Shown here: positions 22,975 to 32,873 of the stretch, piece after piece
How positions within the stretch are numbered: position 1 is the first letter of the stretch
How the letters are laid out: each line of letters begins with the position of its first letter
Source: Eriocheir sinensis
Taxonomy: Eukaryota > Arthropoda > Malacostraca > Decapoda > Varunidae
Direction of reading: 5' to 3'
NCBI RefSeq assembly: GCF_024679095.1
Contig: NW_026111831.1
Location: 709,501-773,500, forward strand
Length of the DNA: 64,000 nt
Made by a program: the position numbers and the translations under genes
The notes under the pieces: generated by a model
Databases searched by the model: none
What the model saw: the letters and a program-made list of their open reading frames with translations, nothing else
Told to the model about the DNA's origin: nothing

Positions 22975-25900
22975 ATAAAGAAAATATTAATGTGATGTTT
23001 TAAGACACACAACTTCAAAACATTACAATTTCATCAACTTCTTCTCTTCCTTCTTCTCTCTTCCTCCTCTTCTGTTTTTTCATATTTTTCTCTCCTCCTC
23101 CTCCTCCTCCTCTAGCTCCATCTTCTCCCTTTTCTTATCTCCTCCTCCTCTTCCTAAACAAAAACACACACAACAAAAAATAATCTAACATGCATGCGTC
23201 TAACCCCCCTGTGTGTACCCCCCCGTGTACCCCATAGGTGCCCATGCCGATCACAGAGCAGCGATCGTACTTTGTGTCCATGCGCTGGTTGAAGGAGGCA
23301 GGGAAGGAGAAGGAGAGGACGGTGCCTTTCCCGGAGAAGATGGCACGGGAACTTCTGCTGGCGGCCAGGAATGAGGTAGGAAGAGGAGGAGGAGGAGGTG
23401 GAGGGAGGTGGAAGAAGAGGAGGAGCGAGGTAACTGATACTGGCTGCTAGGAAGGGAGGAGAAGGAGAAGGAAATTATATAACAAGTAAAGGGAAGATAG
23501 GAAGAGGGAGAAGAAGGAGGAAGAGGAGAAGAAAAAGAGGAGAGGAGGAGGATGAGGAGCGAGGTACCTGATGCTGGCTGCTAGGAAGGGAGGAGGAGGA
23601 GGAGGAGGAGGAGGAGGAGAGGAAAATATATTAAAAGAAAGTAAAAGGGAGGAGGAGGAAGAGGAGAAGAAAAAGAGAAGAGGTAGAGGAGGAGGAGGAA
23701 GAGGAGAAAAAACAAGGAAGATGGGGATAGAGGAGGAAGTGAAGAAGCGAGGAGGAAGAAGAAGAGGAGGAGGAGGAAGAGATAAGAAGGAAGAGGAGAA
23801 AAAATAAGGAAGATGGGGATAGAGGAGGAAGTGAAGAAGCAAGGAGGAGGAGGAGGAGGAGGAGGGAATGGAGATGGTCTTTCTCTGCCTCTGTGGTGGA
23901 TAGTGGAGTGTTTCCCATGTGGTATTGGTGTGCTGGATATCCCTTCACTGGTAGCCTGGTAACATACACTCCCAGGTCTTTCTCTGCCTCTGTGGTGGAT
24001 AGTGGAGTGTTTCCCATGTGGTATTGGTGTGCTGGATATCCCTTCACTGGTAGCCTGGTAACATACACTCCCAGGTCTTTCTCTGCCTCTGTGGTGGATA
24101 GTGGAGTGTTTCCCATGTGGTATTGGTGTGCTGGATATCCCTTCACCGGTAGCCTGGTAACATACACTCCCAGGTCTTTCTCTGCCTCTGTGGTGGATAG
24201 TGGAGTGTTTCCCATGTGGTATTGGTGTGCTGGATATCCCTTCACTGGTAGCCTGGTAACATACACTCCCAGGTCTTTCTCTGCCTCTGTGGTGGATAGT
24301 GGAGTGTTTCCCATGTGGTATTGGTGTGCTGGATATCCCTTCACTGGTAGCCTGGTAACATACACTCCAGGTCTTTCTCTGCCTCTGTGGTGGATAGTGG
24401 AGTGTTTCATCTGGTATTGGTGTGCTGGATATCCCTTCACTGGTAGCCTGGTAACATACACTCCCAGGTCTTTCTCTGCCTCTGTGGTGGATAGTAGAGT
24501 GTTTCCCATGTGGTATTGGTGTGCTGGATATCCCTTCACTGGTAGCCTGGTAACATACACTCCCAGGTCTTTCTCTGCCTCTGTGGTGGATAGTGGAGTG
24601 TTTCCCATGTGGTATTGGTGTGCTGGATATCCCTCACTGGTAGCCTGGTAACATACACTCCCAGGTCTTTCTCTGCCTCTGTGGTGGATAGTGGAGTGTT
24701 TCCCATGTGGTATTGGTGTGCTGGATATCCCTTCACTGGTAGCCTGGTAACATACACTCCCAGGTCTTTCTCTGCCTCTGTGGTGGATAGTGGAGTGTTT
24801 CCCATGTGGTATTGGTGTGCTGGATATCCCTTCACTGGTAGCCTGGTAACATACACTCCCAGGTCTTTCTCTGCCTCTGTGGTGGATAGTAGAGTGTTTC
24901 CCATGTGGTATTGGTGTGCTGGATATCCCTTCACTGGTAGCCTGGTAACATACACTCCCAGGTCTTTCTCTGCCTCTGTGGTGGATAGTGGAGTGTTTCC
25001 CATGTGGTATTGGTGTGCTGGATATCCCTTCACTGGTAGCCTGGTAACATACACTCGGTCTTTCTCTGCCTCTGTGGTGGATAGTGGAGTGTTTCCCATG
25101 TGGTATTGGTGTGCTGGATATCCCTTCACTGGTAGCCTGGTAACATACACTCCCAGGTCTTTCCCTGCCTCTGTGGTGGATAGTGGAGTGTTTCCCATGT
25201 GGTATTGGTGTGCTGGATATCCCTTCACCGGTAGCCTGGTAACATACACTCCCAGGTCTTTCTCTGCCTCTGTGGTGGATAGTGGAGTGTTTCCCATGTG
25301 GTATTGGTGTGCTGGATATCCCTTCACTGGTAGCCTGGTAACATACACTCCCAGGTCTTTCTCTGCCTCTGTGGTGGATAGTGAAGTGTTTCCCATGTGG
25401 TATTGGTGTGCTGGATATCCCTTCACTGATAGCCTGGTAACATACACTCCCAGGTCTTTCTCTGCCTCTGTGGTGGATAGTGGAGTGTTTCCCATGTGGT
25501 ATTGGTGTGCTGGATATCCCTTCACTGGTAGCCTGGTAACATACACTCCCAGGTCTTTCTCTGCTTCTGTGGTGGATAGTGGAGTGTTTCCCATGTGGTA
25601 TTGGTGTGCTGGATATCCCTTCACTGGTAGCCTGGTAACATACACTCCCAGGTCTTTCCCTGCCTCTGTGGTGGATAGTGGAGTGTTTCCCATGTGGTAT
25701 TGGTGTGCTGGATATCCCTTCACTGGTAGCCTGATAACATACACTCCCAGGTCTTTCTCTGCCTCTGTGGTGGATAGTGGAGTGTTTCCCATGTGGTATT
25801 GGTGTGCTGGATATCCCTTCACTGGTAGCCTGGTAACATACACTCCCAGGTCTTTCTCTGCCTCTGTGGTGGATAGTGGAGTGTTTCCCATGTGGTATTG

Positions 25901-26539
25901 GTGTGCTGGATATCCCTTCACTGGTAGCCTGGTAACATACACTCCCAGGTCTTTCTCTGCCTCTGTGGTGGATAGTGGAGTGTTTCCCATGTGGTATTGG
26001 TGTGCTGGATATCCCTCACTGGTAGCCTGGTAACATACACCCCAGGTCATGCTCGGCCTCTGTGGTGGATCGTGGAGTGTTTCCCATGTGGTATTGGTGT
26101 GCTGGATATCCCTTCACTGGTAGCCTGGTAACATACACTACCAGGTCTTTATCTGCCTCTGTGGTGGATAGTGGATTGTTTCCCATTTGGTATTGGTGTG
26201 CTGGATATCCCTTCACTGGTAGCCTGGTAACATACACTCCCAGGTCTTTCTCTGCCTCTGTGGTGGATAGTGGAGTGTTTCCCATGTGGTATTGGTGTGC
26301 TGGATATCTCCTCCCAAGGTGCAGGACTTTACATTTGTCTTCATTGAATTGTAGCAGCCACTTATTGTTCCACTCCTGTAGCTTGATGTCTTCTGGTAGG
26401 AAATCCACAGTCAAGGGGTCAACAGCTTCACCACTAACCTTTCCTTCTCTCTTGGCAGGGTCGTGTTGTCAAGAAGAAACAGGATCTCCACCGCCAGTGT
26501 GAGGCCAACCGCGCCTATGCCCACTACCGCTGGAGCTAA
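19480..26539 (+). CDS. mRpS7: Mitochondrial ribosomal protein S7 (uS7m), 6 exons
   Basis: Component of the head of the small mitochondrial ribosomal subunit, where the uS7 family binds small-subunit rRNA. Exons: 19480-19553, 21287-21487, 22284-22347, 22653-22823, 23238-23375, 26459-26539 (TAA). All are GT-AG and phases match, giving 242 residues, the usual length of animal MRPS7. Family landmarks in order: [66 protein letters not shown] and a C-terminal [16 protein letters not shown]. The N-terminus ([20 protein letters not shown]) is rich in Arg, Leu and Ala without acidic residues, as expected for a mitochondrial targeting peptide. Introns 1 and 5 carry TE-derived tandem arrays. It is divergent to the BTB gene. 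Confidence 0.93.
19882..20218. mobile_element. Fold-back MITE with about 150-bp inverted repeats
   Basis: Left GGTAAATCTTAAGAATAGCG mirrors right CGCTATTCTTAAAATTTACC. Further in, GTCACAATGGGTGTG mirrors CACCCTTGTGAC. 337 bp in mRpS7 intron 1. Confidence 0.65.
20240..20345 (-). mobile_element. tRNA-like SINE head (family B)
   Basis: Minus strand reads GCCTCTGTAGTGTAATGATT (A-box-like), then GGGTTCAAATCCC (B-box) and a closing GACCCAGGC. Arms do not pair well enough for a functional tRNA. Lies in mRpS7 intron 1. Confidence 0.5.
20402..21239 (-). repeat. MITE family 1 copy with core amplified about sevenfold
   Basis: Both MITE ends are present in minus orientation (GTATTTAAAGACACTTCCAC at the left, AAATGTTTATGACC at the right). 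Between them a segment of about 104 bp (starts near 20488, 20592, 20695, 20801, 20906, 21009, 21114) is repeated head-to-tail. In mRpS7 intron 1. Confidence 0.75.
21287..21487 (+). CDS. mRpS7: mRpS7 exon 2
   Basis: Acceptor CCCTCAG|GAGCC, donor CTAAG|GTGATG. Encodes the Tyr/Pro-rich segment and the conserved [10 protein letters not shown]. Confidence 0.9.
21500..21960 (+). repeat. Purine-rich tract in mRpS7 intron 2
   Basis: GGAAGGAA-type degenerate repeat, followed by (CTA)n at 21988-22025 and a pyrimidine tract. Confidence 0.85.
22284..22347 (+). CDS. mRpS7: mRpS7 exon 3
   Basis: Acceptor TTTTTCAG, donor GAGAAG|GTGAGA. Encodes the conserved [20 protein letters not shown]. The donor is the first unit of a (GA)n run. 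Confidence 0.92.
22348..22578 (+). repeat. (GA)n microsatellites in mRpS7 intron 3
   Basis: The first run begins with the donor itself (GTGAGAGAGA); a second is at 22522-22578. Confidence 0.95.
22653..22823 (+). CDS. mRpS7: mRpS7 exon 4
   Basis: 57 codons, phase 0 at both ends. Encodes the basic helix ([15 protein letters not shown]) and [15 protein letters not shown] up to GGVTYQ. Confidence 0.92.
22929..22978 (+). repeat. (TAG)n microsatellite
   Basis: About 15 units in mRpS7 intron 4. Confidence 0.95.
23238..23375 (+). CDS. mRpS7: mRpS7 exon 5
   Basis: 46 codons, phase 0. Encodes [10 protein letters not shown] and [11 protein letters not shown]. The donor GAG|GTAGGA runs into GGA repeats. 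Confidence 0.92.
23376..23870 (+). repeat. GGA-rich tract in mRpS7 intron 5
   Basis: Includes two copies of GGAGCGAGGTA(A/C)CTGAT, a partial re-duplication near the exon 5 donor. Confidence 0.8.
23872..26320. repeat. 99-bp satellite, about 25 units, derived from a LINE reverse transcriptase
   Basis: On the minus strand each unit translates with the landmark [20 protein letters not shown]. This matches the RT segment that follows the KCKVLHLGR box in CR1/Jockey-like LINEs. The array joins that unique RT sequence at 26.3 kb. The unit is 33 codons, so both strands stay open for long stretches. In mRpS7 intron 5. Confidence 0.88.
26315..26420 (-). pseudogene. LINE reverse-transcriptase fragment adjoining the 99-bp satellite
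   Basis: Translates as [20 protein letters not shown] followed by [13 protein letters not shown], the RT region just before the satellite unit. Only this segment is present. Confidence 0.7.
26459..26539 (+). CDS. mRpS7: mRpS7 exon 6 (C-terminus)
   Basis: 27 codons including TAA. Acceptor CTTGGCAG. Encodes [11 protein letters not shown] and the family-typical [11 protein letters not shown] end. Confidence 0.92.
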   Translation, partial: GRVVKKKQDLHRQCEANRAYAHYRWS

Positions 26540-26540
26540 G

Positions 26541-26770
26541 GGGTATATTCTTAAACAGTACAGCGCCCACATACACAAGACTTTCAGAGGCATGTTGGGC
26601 ACTTCCACGTGTAGTTCAGTGACCCGGGTGGTAGTTTAACCCTTCTTCTGTACCGTGAACGTGAAAAAACACTCATGAAAACGTGATTAGCCTCCTTACT
26701 GGCCTCTGGAAATAATTTGTGTGAGAGGTGGAAGTGCTTGGTGATGTCTTCTTGTAGGAAATCTACGGTC
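26541..26770 (+). mobile_element. MITE family 1 copy just after the mRpS7 stop
   Basis: Begins two bases past the mRpS7 stop codon, so it probably supplies the start of that gene's 3' UTR. Matches the family core (GGTGGTAGTTTAACCCTTC, AACACTCATGAAAA). The right end blends into GTGATGTCTTCTTGTAGG, which resembles the LINE fragment at 26.4 kb. Confidence 0.55.
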
Positions 26771-26774
26771 AAGA

Positions 26775-27411
26775 GGTTAAGTGTCCCATCCCTAGCAATA
26801 CAGTGTTAACCTTTTCTATATACTCTTTGATCCCCTTACCCAGAAATACATATGCTACAACCCTGAACTCTAACATAACTCACCTAATGAAAAAACAGGA
26901 ATGATTAACTGTCTCAGAACCTCATAATATTAAGTCAAGTGTCCCATCCCAAGCAAAACAATATCAACCTTTTGTATATACTTCTTAATCTCCTGACTCA
27001 AAAATACATATGCTACAACCCTGAACTCTAACATAACTCACCTAATGAAAAAACAGGAATGATTAACTGTCTCAGAACCTCATAATATTAAGATTTTGAA
27101 GTGTCCCATCCCAAGCAATACAAGATCAACCTTTTGTATATACTTCTCAATCTCCCGACCCAAAAATACATATGCTACAGATCTTAACTCTAACATAACT
27201 CACCTAATGAAAGAACAGAAATGATTGGCTGTCTCAGAACCTCATAATATTAAGATTTTGAAGTGTCCCATCCCAAGCAATACAAGATCAACCTTTTGTA
27301 TATAGTTCTTAATCTCCCGACCCAGAAATACATATGCTACAACCCTGAACTCTAACATAACTCACCTAATGAAAGAACAGAAATGATTGTCTGTCTCGGA
27401 ACCTCATAACA
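26775..27411 (+). repeat. Tandem repeat of about 155 bp, four units
   Basis: Unit contains AAGTGTCCCATCCCAAGCAA and CATATGCTACAACCCTGAAC. The same text resumes at 28020-28190 and about 28610-28740, so the piggyBac-like and MITE 1 insertions split one larger array. Confidence 0.85.
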
Positions 27412-28022
27412 TTAACCCAGTAGCTGCGGGGATCATGTTTCTTAAAGGCCCTTCCCTCTAAGCGAGAAAAATGAGAAAAAATCATCACTCACGCAAACCA
27501 TTTCATAATACATATCAAAGCATTTGTGATCAGTTTATGCATCATTTATTTTTGGGGGTTTATATAATGGCAAAAATTTGGCCTGTCGCTGCTACACGGT
27601 AAAGCCACAAATTTGGCCCGTCGCTGGTACATGGTAAAGCCACAAATTTGGCCCGTCGCTGGTACATGGTAAAGCCACAAATTTGGCCCATCACTGGTAC
27701 ACGGTAAAGCCACAAATTTGGCCCATCGCTGGTACATGGTAAAGTCACAAATTTGGCCCGTCGCTGGTACACGGTAAAGCCACAAATTTGGCCCATCGCT
27801 GGTACATGGTAAAGTCACAAATTTGGCCCGTTGCTGGTACATGGTAAAGTCACAAATTTGGCCCGTTGCTGGTACACGGTAAAGCCACAAATTTGGCCCG
27901 TCGCTGGTACACGGCAAAGCCACAAATTTGGCCCATCGCTGGTACACGGTAAAGCCACAAATTTGGCCCGTCGCTGGTACATGGTAAAGCCACAAATTTG
28001 GCCCGTCGCTGGTACTGGGTTG
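27412..28022 (-). repeat. piggyBac-like MITE with about 13 tandem 35-bp units
   Basis: Starts TTAACCCAGTAGCTGCGGGG at 27412 (minus orientation) and ends near CGCTGGTACTGGGTT. From about 27575 the segment AAATTTGGCCCGTCGCTGG...GGTAAAGCCAC repeats every 35 bp. Confidence 0.75.
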
Positions 28023-28194
28023 TCAAGTGTGCCATTCCTTCCTATACAACAAGATCAACCTTTTGTATATACTTTTTGATCCCCTGACCCAAAAAATACA
28101 TATGCTACAGGCCCTATCTCTCACCTTATAAGAGAATAAGAAGGGACTGCATCAAGAAACCACATTACACTTAAGATTTTCAAGTGTAAGGGTC

Positions 28195-28400
28195 ATATTC
28201 TGAAACATTATGGCGCCCAAGCACGTATTTGACAAGGCTTTCGTAGGAGTTTGGGGCATTTCCGGGGGTAGCTTCATGACCCTGGTGGTAGTTTAACCTT
28301 TCCTCTGTACCATGATGCTAAACTATCACTTGTCAGAACCCAACTGATCTCCGTTTTGGCCTTTGGAAATAGTTGATGTCAGAACGGAAAGCATCTAGAG
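28195..28400 (+). mobile_element. MITE family 1 copy
   Basis: Left end GGGTCATATTCTGAAACATT and core TTTCCGGGGGTAGCTTCATG; the right terminus is diverged. Confidence 0.55.
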
Positions 28401-28422
28401 TCCACCATCCCCAGCGATAGTC

Positions 28423-28609
28423 TTAACCCGGTAGCAGCGATGGGCCAAATTTGTACCATGATTTAAACCCCCAAAACAGATGATACATGAACTGATCAGA
28501 AATGCGTTGATATATATTATGAAATGGTTTGTGTGAGTGATGATTTTTTCTCGTATTTCTCGCTGAGAGGGACCATTAAGAAACATGATCCCCACAGCTA
28601 CCTGGTTAA
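28423..28609 (+). mobile_element. piggyBac-like MITE (family 2)
   Basis: TTAACCCGGTAGCAGCGA ... AGCTACCTGGTTAA, 187 bp, TTAA on both sides. Confidence 0.65.
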
Positions 28610-28880
28610 CCTGTATATATTCCTTCCTCTGAACCCAAAACAAACGTGTGCTACTGTGCTTTCTCTGTAAAACTAGGAATGGGTGTTTACCTAAGAACCC
28701 CAAAATAGTAAGATGTTTCCAAGTCACACCCACAACAATACAATGGTGGGAGATATATATTTCTTTATGTATGTATTCTTTGAGGTATTGATAAAGAGAT
28801 ACATGTGCTGGGTAACTCTCTTATTGCTGTGAGCCTGAGGAGAAAGGGAGGGAGGGAGGGATGAATGGGGTTTGTGTGTG

Positions 28881-29160
28881 TGTGTGTTTCAGTGTCTGTG
28901 TGTGGGTGGGTGTTTGTGTGGTGTTGACAGGGGTGGTGATGAGTGTGTAAGGTGTTGACAGGGGTGGTGATGAGTGTGTAAGGTGTTGACAGGGGTGGTG
29001 ATGAGTGTGTAAGGTGTTGACAGGGGTGGTGATGAGGTGTTGACAGGGGTGGTGATGAGGTGTTGACAGGGGTGATGATGAGTGTGTGTGGTGTTGACAG
29101 GGGTGGTGATGAGGGTGTTGGTGTTGATTGGTATTGACAGAGGTGGTGATGAAGGGTTGG
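28881..29160 (+). repeat. About 31-bp tandem repeat
   Basis: Unit GTGTTGACAGGGGTGGTGAT plus GAGTGTGTAAG, about nine units. Confidence 0.88.
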
Positions 29161-29619
29161 TAAGAACTATACACATGAATCATTAGCACAAATTGACACA
29201 CACACACACACACACACATAACCACAGACTTCAGGAATCTTCACTGTGTTGGTAACGATGGCACACATTTCAACAGGACCAAAAGGAGTGAAGTAAAGAA
29301 ATTAATCAGTGACTTTGCATGTGATCTGTATTTCTATAAAGTTACTTAAATTACATGGTTGCTATACACACACACACACAAACACACACACTCGGCGCAT
29401 ATTGACACAGTGCATAGCGTGACAATATACTAGATTCAACCTTCCCAGCCAACACTCTTGTCACACCCACACACCCTACGGACACACACACACACACACA
29501 CACACACCTATTCTACAGCTCAGCAAGAAACACAATATCTGCTTGCCCATAAGGTGAACTATTTTATACTGATGACATAGCTTCAGTCACTAGCAACCCA
29601 TCCCTTCCACTCTTAACCC

Positions 29620-30140
29620 CAGACGCTATGAGGTTTGAGAGAGATACAGAGAAGGTTGTGATGGTCTGGACATGTGGGAAGGGACACAGAGGGTGGAGAG
29701 CTGAGGAAACGGTGATAAATGATTGGTTAAGAGATGTGGCTTGAAGGAGATACAGGAGGGAGTGAGACAGAGAAGGTTGCAATGGTTGGGACACGTGAGA
29801 CGAGAGACAGAGGGCGGAGTGCTGAGGATGGTGAGGAAATGGAGGTGTCTGGAGGGAGAGCAAGGAGGACATGGAGAGGAACACTGACACAAGGCCTGGA
29901 GGTGTTAGACATAGAGGAAGGAGAGAGAGAGACAGGGAAGGTTGCAATGGTTGGGACATGTGAGAAGGGAGACAGAGGGTGGAAATGGAGGTGCCTGAAG
30001 GGAGAGCAAGGAGGACATGGAGAGGAACAGTGACACATGGCCTGGAGGTGTTGGACATAGAGGAAGGACCACCACTGGACCCTCGCAAGTCCCACCCCAA
30101 GAATGAGAAGAGATGGACTGTAAATGAGGAAGAAGAAGAA
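29620..30140 (+). pseudogene. LINE RT C-terminal fragment, duplicated
   Basis: Two related blocks (from about 29640 and 29760, partly again at 29930) translate with RLQWLGHVRR-like and EVSGGRARRTWRGTLTQG-like text, as at the end of many non-LTR RTs. Frames are shifted between blocks. Confidence 0.45.
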
Positions 30141-30261
30141 TTTAAGTCACGTCATTAACAAATACTTAAGCAGAAACGCACTAAATTTGGGGTTTACTGT
30201 ACGTTCCTATATTCTTTTTAACTTGTAATCTGTTTCTGTATAGTAATTTGTGTGTTTGTTG

Positions 30262-30660
30262 TACATAATGAACTTGGGAACGTGGAAATGGAGGAAAAAT
30301 ATTAATGAGAAGTTTAGAAAGAGAGGAAAGAGGAAGAAAATAAAAAATGAAAGATGAACTAATGAAAAATTAACTATAAGAAGAACTAAAAAAAGAGTAA
30401 AGAGGAAGAAAATAAAAAATGAAAGATGAACTAGATGAAAAATTAACAATAAGAAGAACTAAAAAAAAGAGTAAAGAGGAACAGAATAAAAAATGGAAGA
30501 TGAACTAGATGAAAAATTAACTATAAGAAGGACTAAAAAAAGAGTAAAGAGGAACAGAATAAAAAATGAAAGATGAACTAGATGAAAAATTAACTATAAG
30601 AAGAACTAAAGAAAGAGTAAAGAGGAACAGAATATAAAATGAGAGATGAACTAAAGATGA
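30262..30660 (+). repeat. 72-bp AT-rich tandem repeat, five units
   Basis: Unit with GAAAAATTAACTATAAGAAG and GAGTAAAGAGGAACAG. Confidence 0.85.
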
Positions 30661-31166
30661 AGAAGACTATACTGGGTTAAGACCACAAAAAACACCATAA
30701 CAAACAAACAAACACAACAACCAGGATGAAAGGTTTTAAGAAAGGCCCAAGATCCACCTCATATCAGACCCTAAGAGAGTAAGGAGTAAGGGTGGATTTT
30801 CCTGTGTCCTGTATAGAGTGACGAGCAGGGGTGAAAGTAAGCTGGTACACAGTGGTATGCCGTATTGGTGAGAGATATACAGCCGTCTACAGCCAGTATG
30901 CAGGGGTATGCTTTTGAAGACAACTTTCGCCCCTCGCTACTTACCAGGCGATAGGATTTGTTTGTAAACATGAAACGCTCGTACTGCAAAGTAGCTCATT
31001 ACATTTGGCAAGGTAAAGAGAAGGGGAGGTAGGATCACACCGGCCGCTCCGTGCAGGGTGTGACGTCACGTGAAATAAAGTTGTGGTAGAGTAGACACCG
31101 CGTGCTTGACTGGTGTATATGGTCGGCAGCCGGCCGCCATATTGGTACGGACATCTAAAGAAACGT

Positions 31167-31342
31167 GGTGAAGGTGAGTAGGGAAAATCAAGGGTCAAAT
31201 CAGAAGTTTATTCCTGATTACTTTTGCTTGGTACAGCTTCTTCAGAGGAATGAATGAATTCCTCTGAAGAAGCTGTACCATGCGAAACTAGTCAGGAATA
31301 AACTTCTGATTTGACCCTTGATTTTCCCTACTCACCTTCACC
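31167..31342. repeat. 176-bp near-perfect palindrome
   Basis: Left arm GGTGAAGGTGAGTAGGG ... TTCAGAGGAAT is mirrored by right arm ATTCCTCTGAAG ... CCCTACTCACCTTCACC. Arms are about 85 bp with a few mismatches and a tiny loop near 31254. Confidence 0.9.
31258..31299 (+). ncRNA. Candidate hammerhead ribozyme (minimal, Penelope-like type)
   Basis: Order of parts: stem I strand ATTCCT, core CTGAAGA (fits CUGANGA), helix II region AGCTGTACCATGC, core GAAA, two-pair helix III around a TA loop (AC-TA-GT), cleavage triplet GTC, stem I return AGGAAT (six perfect pairs). Helix II pairs poorly, which weakens the call. The opposite arm of the palindrome holds a decayed copy (GAAA replaced by AAAA). Confidence 0.4.
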
Positions 31343-32287
31343 AACTTGTCAAAATGTCTCTACATCTAAAGAAACGTGTAAATTTAAAGTTAAAGAGAAT
31401 GACAGGTGTCCTGGTATATACTCAGTGATGGAAAACTAATGTCTGGGACCAACATCTATTTTTATACCAGTGTTTATTCCTTTTATGCCATGTGACGACC
31501 ACACACAAACCCAACAGAATCTGCTCGAGAATAAGTATTTTTTTATATCATATATTTCCATTCATTTCTTTCTAAGTTCTTGATCTCTTGGCAGCCAATG
31601 AAACCATATATTACCGTTTCCTTTCACCGAAACTGCTCGACAACCGCGCACAATACAAAAAGTTGGCATATTGAAAGAAAATACACTTTAGCTAAGTTTC
31701 CCATTGAGTGAGTGAGGAGCTCAGATCAGGAGGCTGGTGCACGCAAAACTGACCTCTCTTCCATGCCCGGACCCCTCAGTCCTTCTTACACATGATGTCA
31801 TGCACAGAAGAGACAAATTTAGGTACCTGGTGAACTTACCTACCATTCTCTTTACCTTGATATTTGGTGGATTTCAAGCGGATTTGGATACCCAATCTCA
31901 TGCATTTTCGTCCGTCAGAGTTGACAGCACTGCCTGAGTGGTTCTCATTCTCAGTATCTCATGGGTTCTGGACAAGGCGAGTGGCGGCTAGTGTCACGTG
32001 CACAGGGGTACGCTGAACCAGGAAGAGATACAGCCGTCTACAGCCGGTACGCAGGGGTACACTTTTGAAGACAGTACCGGCAAGAATCTAATCTTACTTT
32101 CACCCCTGATGACGAGGCGCAGTGTTACCACAACCACAGCTCAGGGTGACCCCAGAAATGCCCCCCAAGATACCCGCCACAGGCTCAAGGGCTCAGGGTC
32201 TAGCTGGGACATTGGATTCTTGACTTATAGACTTGACTGATAGATTCGATGTGATTATATGGCTGGCACACTGACTTACTGACTGGC

Positions 32288-32288
<1 letters not shown>

Positions 32289-32323
<35 letters not shown>

Positions 32324-32571
32324 TTTCCAGAACATAATGTGAAATCTTAAAACAAAATAATAATAATGAAAGGAATGACCTAAGTGAAATCATAACAAAA
32401 GAAAACAATACGAATAACAAATCCAAACAATCGTACATTCTAAGACGAAAGAAATCTTGCAAAATTATGACGACAGAAAAAAAAATAAAAAAATAAAAAT
32501 CACTCACTGGTTCTAACACGACTATACACACAATTCTCCACACACACACACACACACACATAACACTTCCA

Positions 32572-32603
<32 letters not shown>

Positions 32604-32655
32604 TGGTTCTAACACGACTATACACACACACACACACTCACACACACACATAACA
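32289..32655 (+). repeat. (AC)n microsatellite cluster
   Basis: Runs at 32291-32321, 32541-32561, 32571-32600 and 32622-32650. The block TCACTGGTTCTAACACGACT is duplicated. 3' of WBP11. Confidence 0.9.
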
Positions 32656-32769
32656 GTTCTATCACAACTCTACACTCTACACACATGGTAGGCGTGACGT
32701 GGAGACTTGAAGGGCTGTGAAGGGATGTGCAGAGAGGTGAGCTGGGGGTCTGTGCTTCTCACCCCCCCC

Positions 32770-32873
32770 TCACAAGAGCCCCTCCATCTCCCGCATGAAT
32801 TGGGAATATGCGTCGTCCTTTGTGGGCTTCCGGTCTGCCTCTTCAGCCTTCCCTGCGCCCAGCTCCTTGACGT
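32770..32873 (-). CDS. WBP11: WBP11 terminal exon
   Basis: Acceptor TGTCACAG|ACGTC. Encodes DVKELGAGKAEEADRKPTKD and the terminal MREMEGLL, then TGA. No AATAAA was seen in the next few hundred bases on the minus strand. Confidence 0.92.

Larger units (their letters stand above)
30825..32108. mobile_element. hAT-like non-autonomous element, 1.28 kb
   Basis: CAGGGGTGAAAGTAAG at 30825 and CTTACTTTCACCCCTG ending 32108 are perfect 16-bp inverted repeats. The flanks GTGACGAG and ATGACGAG match at 7 of 8 bases, fitting an 8-bp hAT target duplication. Subterminal TACAGCCGTCTACAGCC occurs near both ends in direct orientation. No transposase frame. The palindrome at 31167-31342 lies inside it. Confidence 0.7.

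Noticed and set aside
24609..26033. 474-codon plus-strand frame and the 504-codon minus-strand frame over the 99-bp array
   Set aside because: Frames are kept open only because the unit is 33 codons; the sequence is a tandem RT fragment inside an mRpS7 intron.
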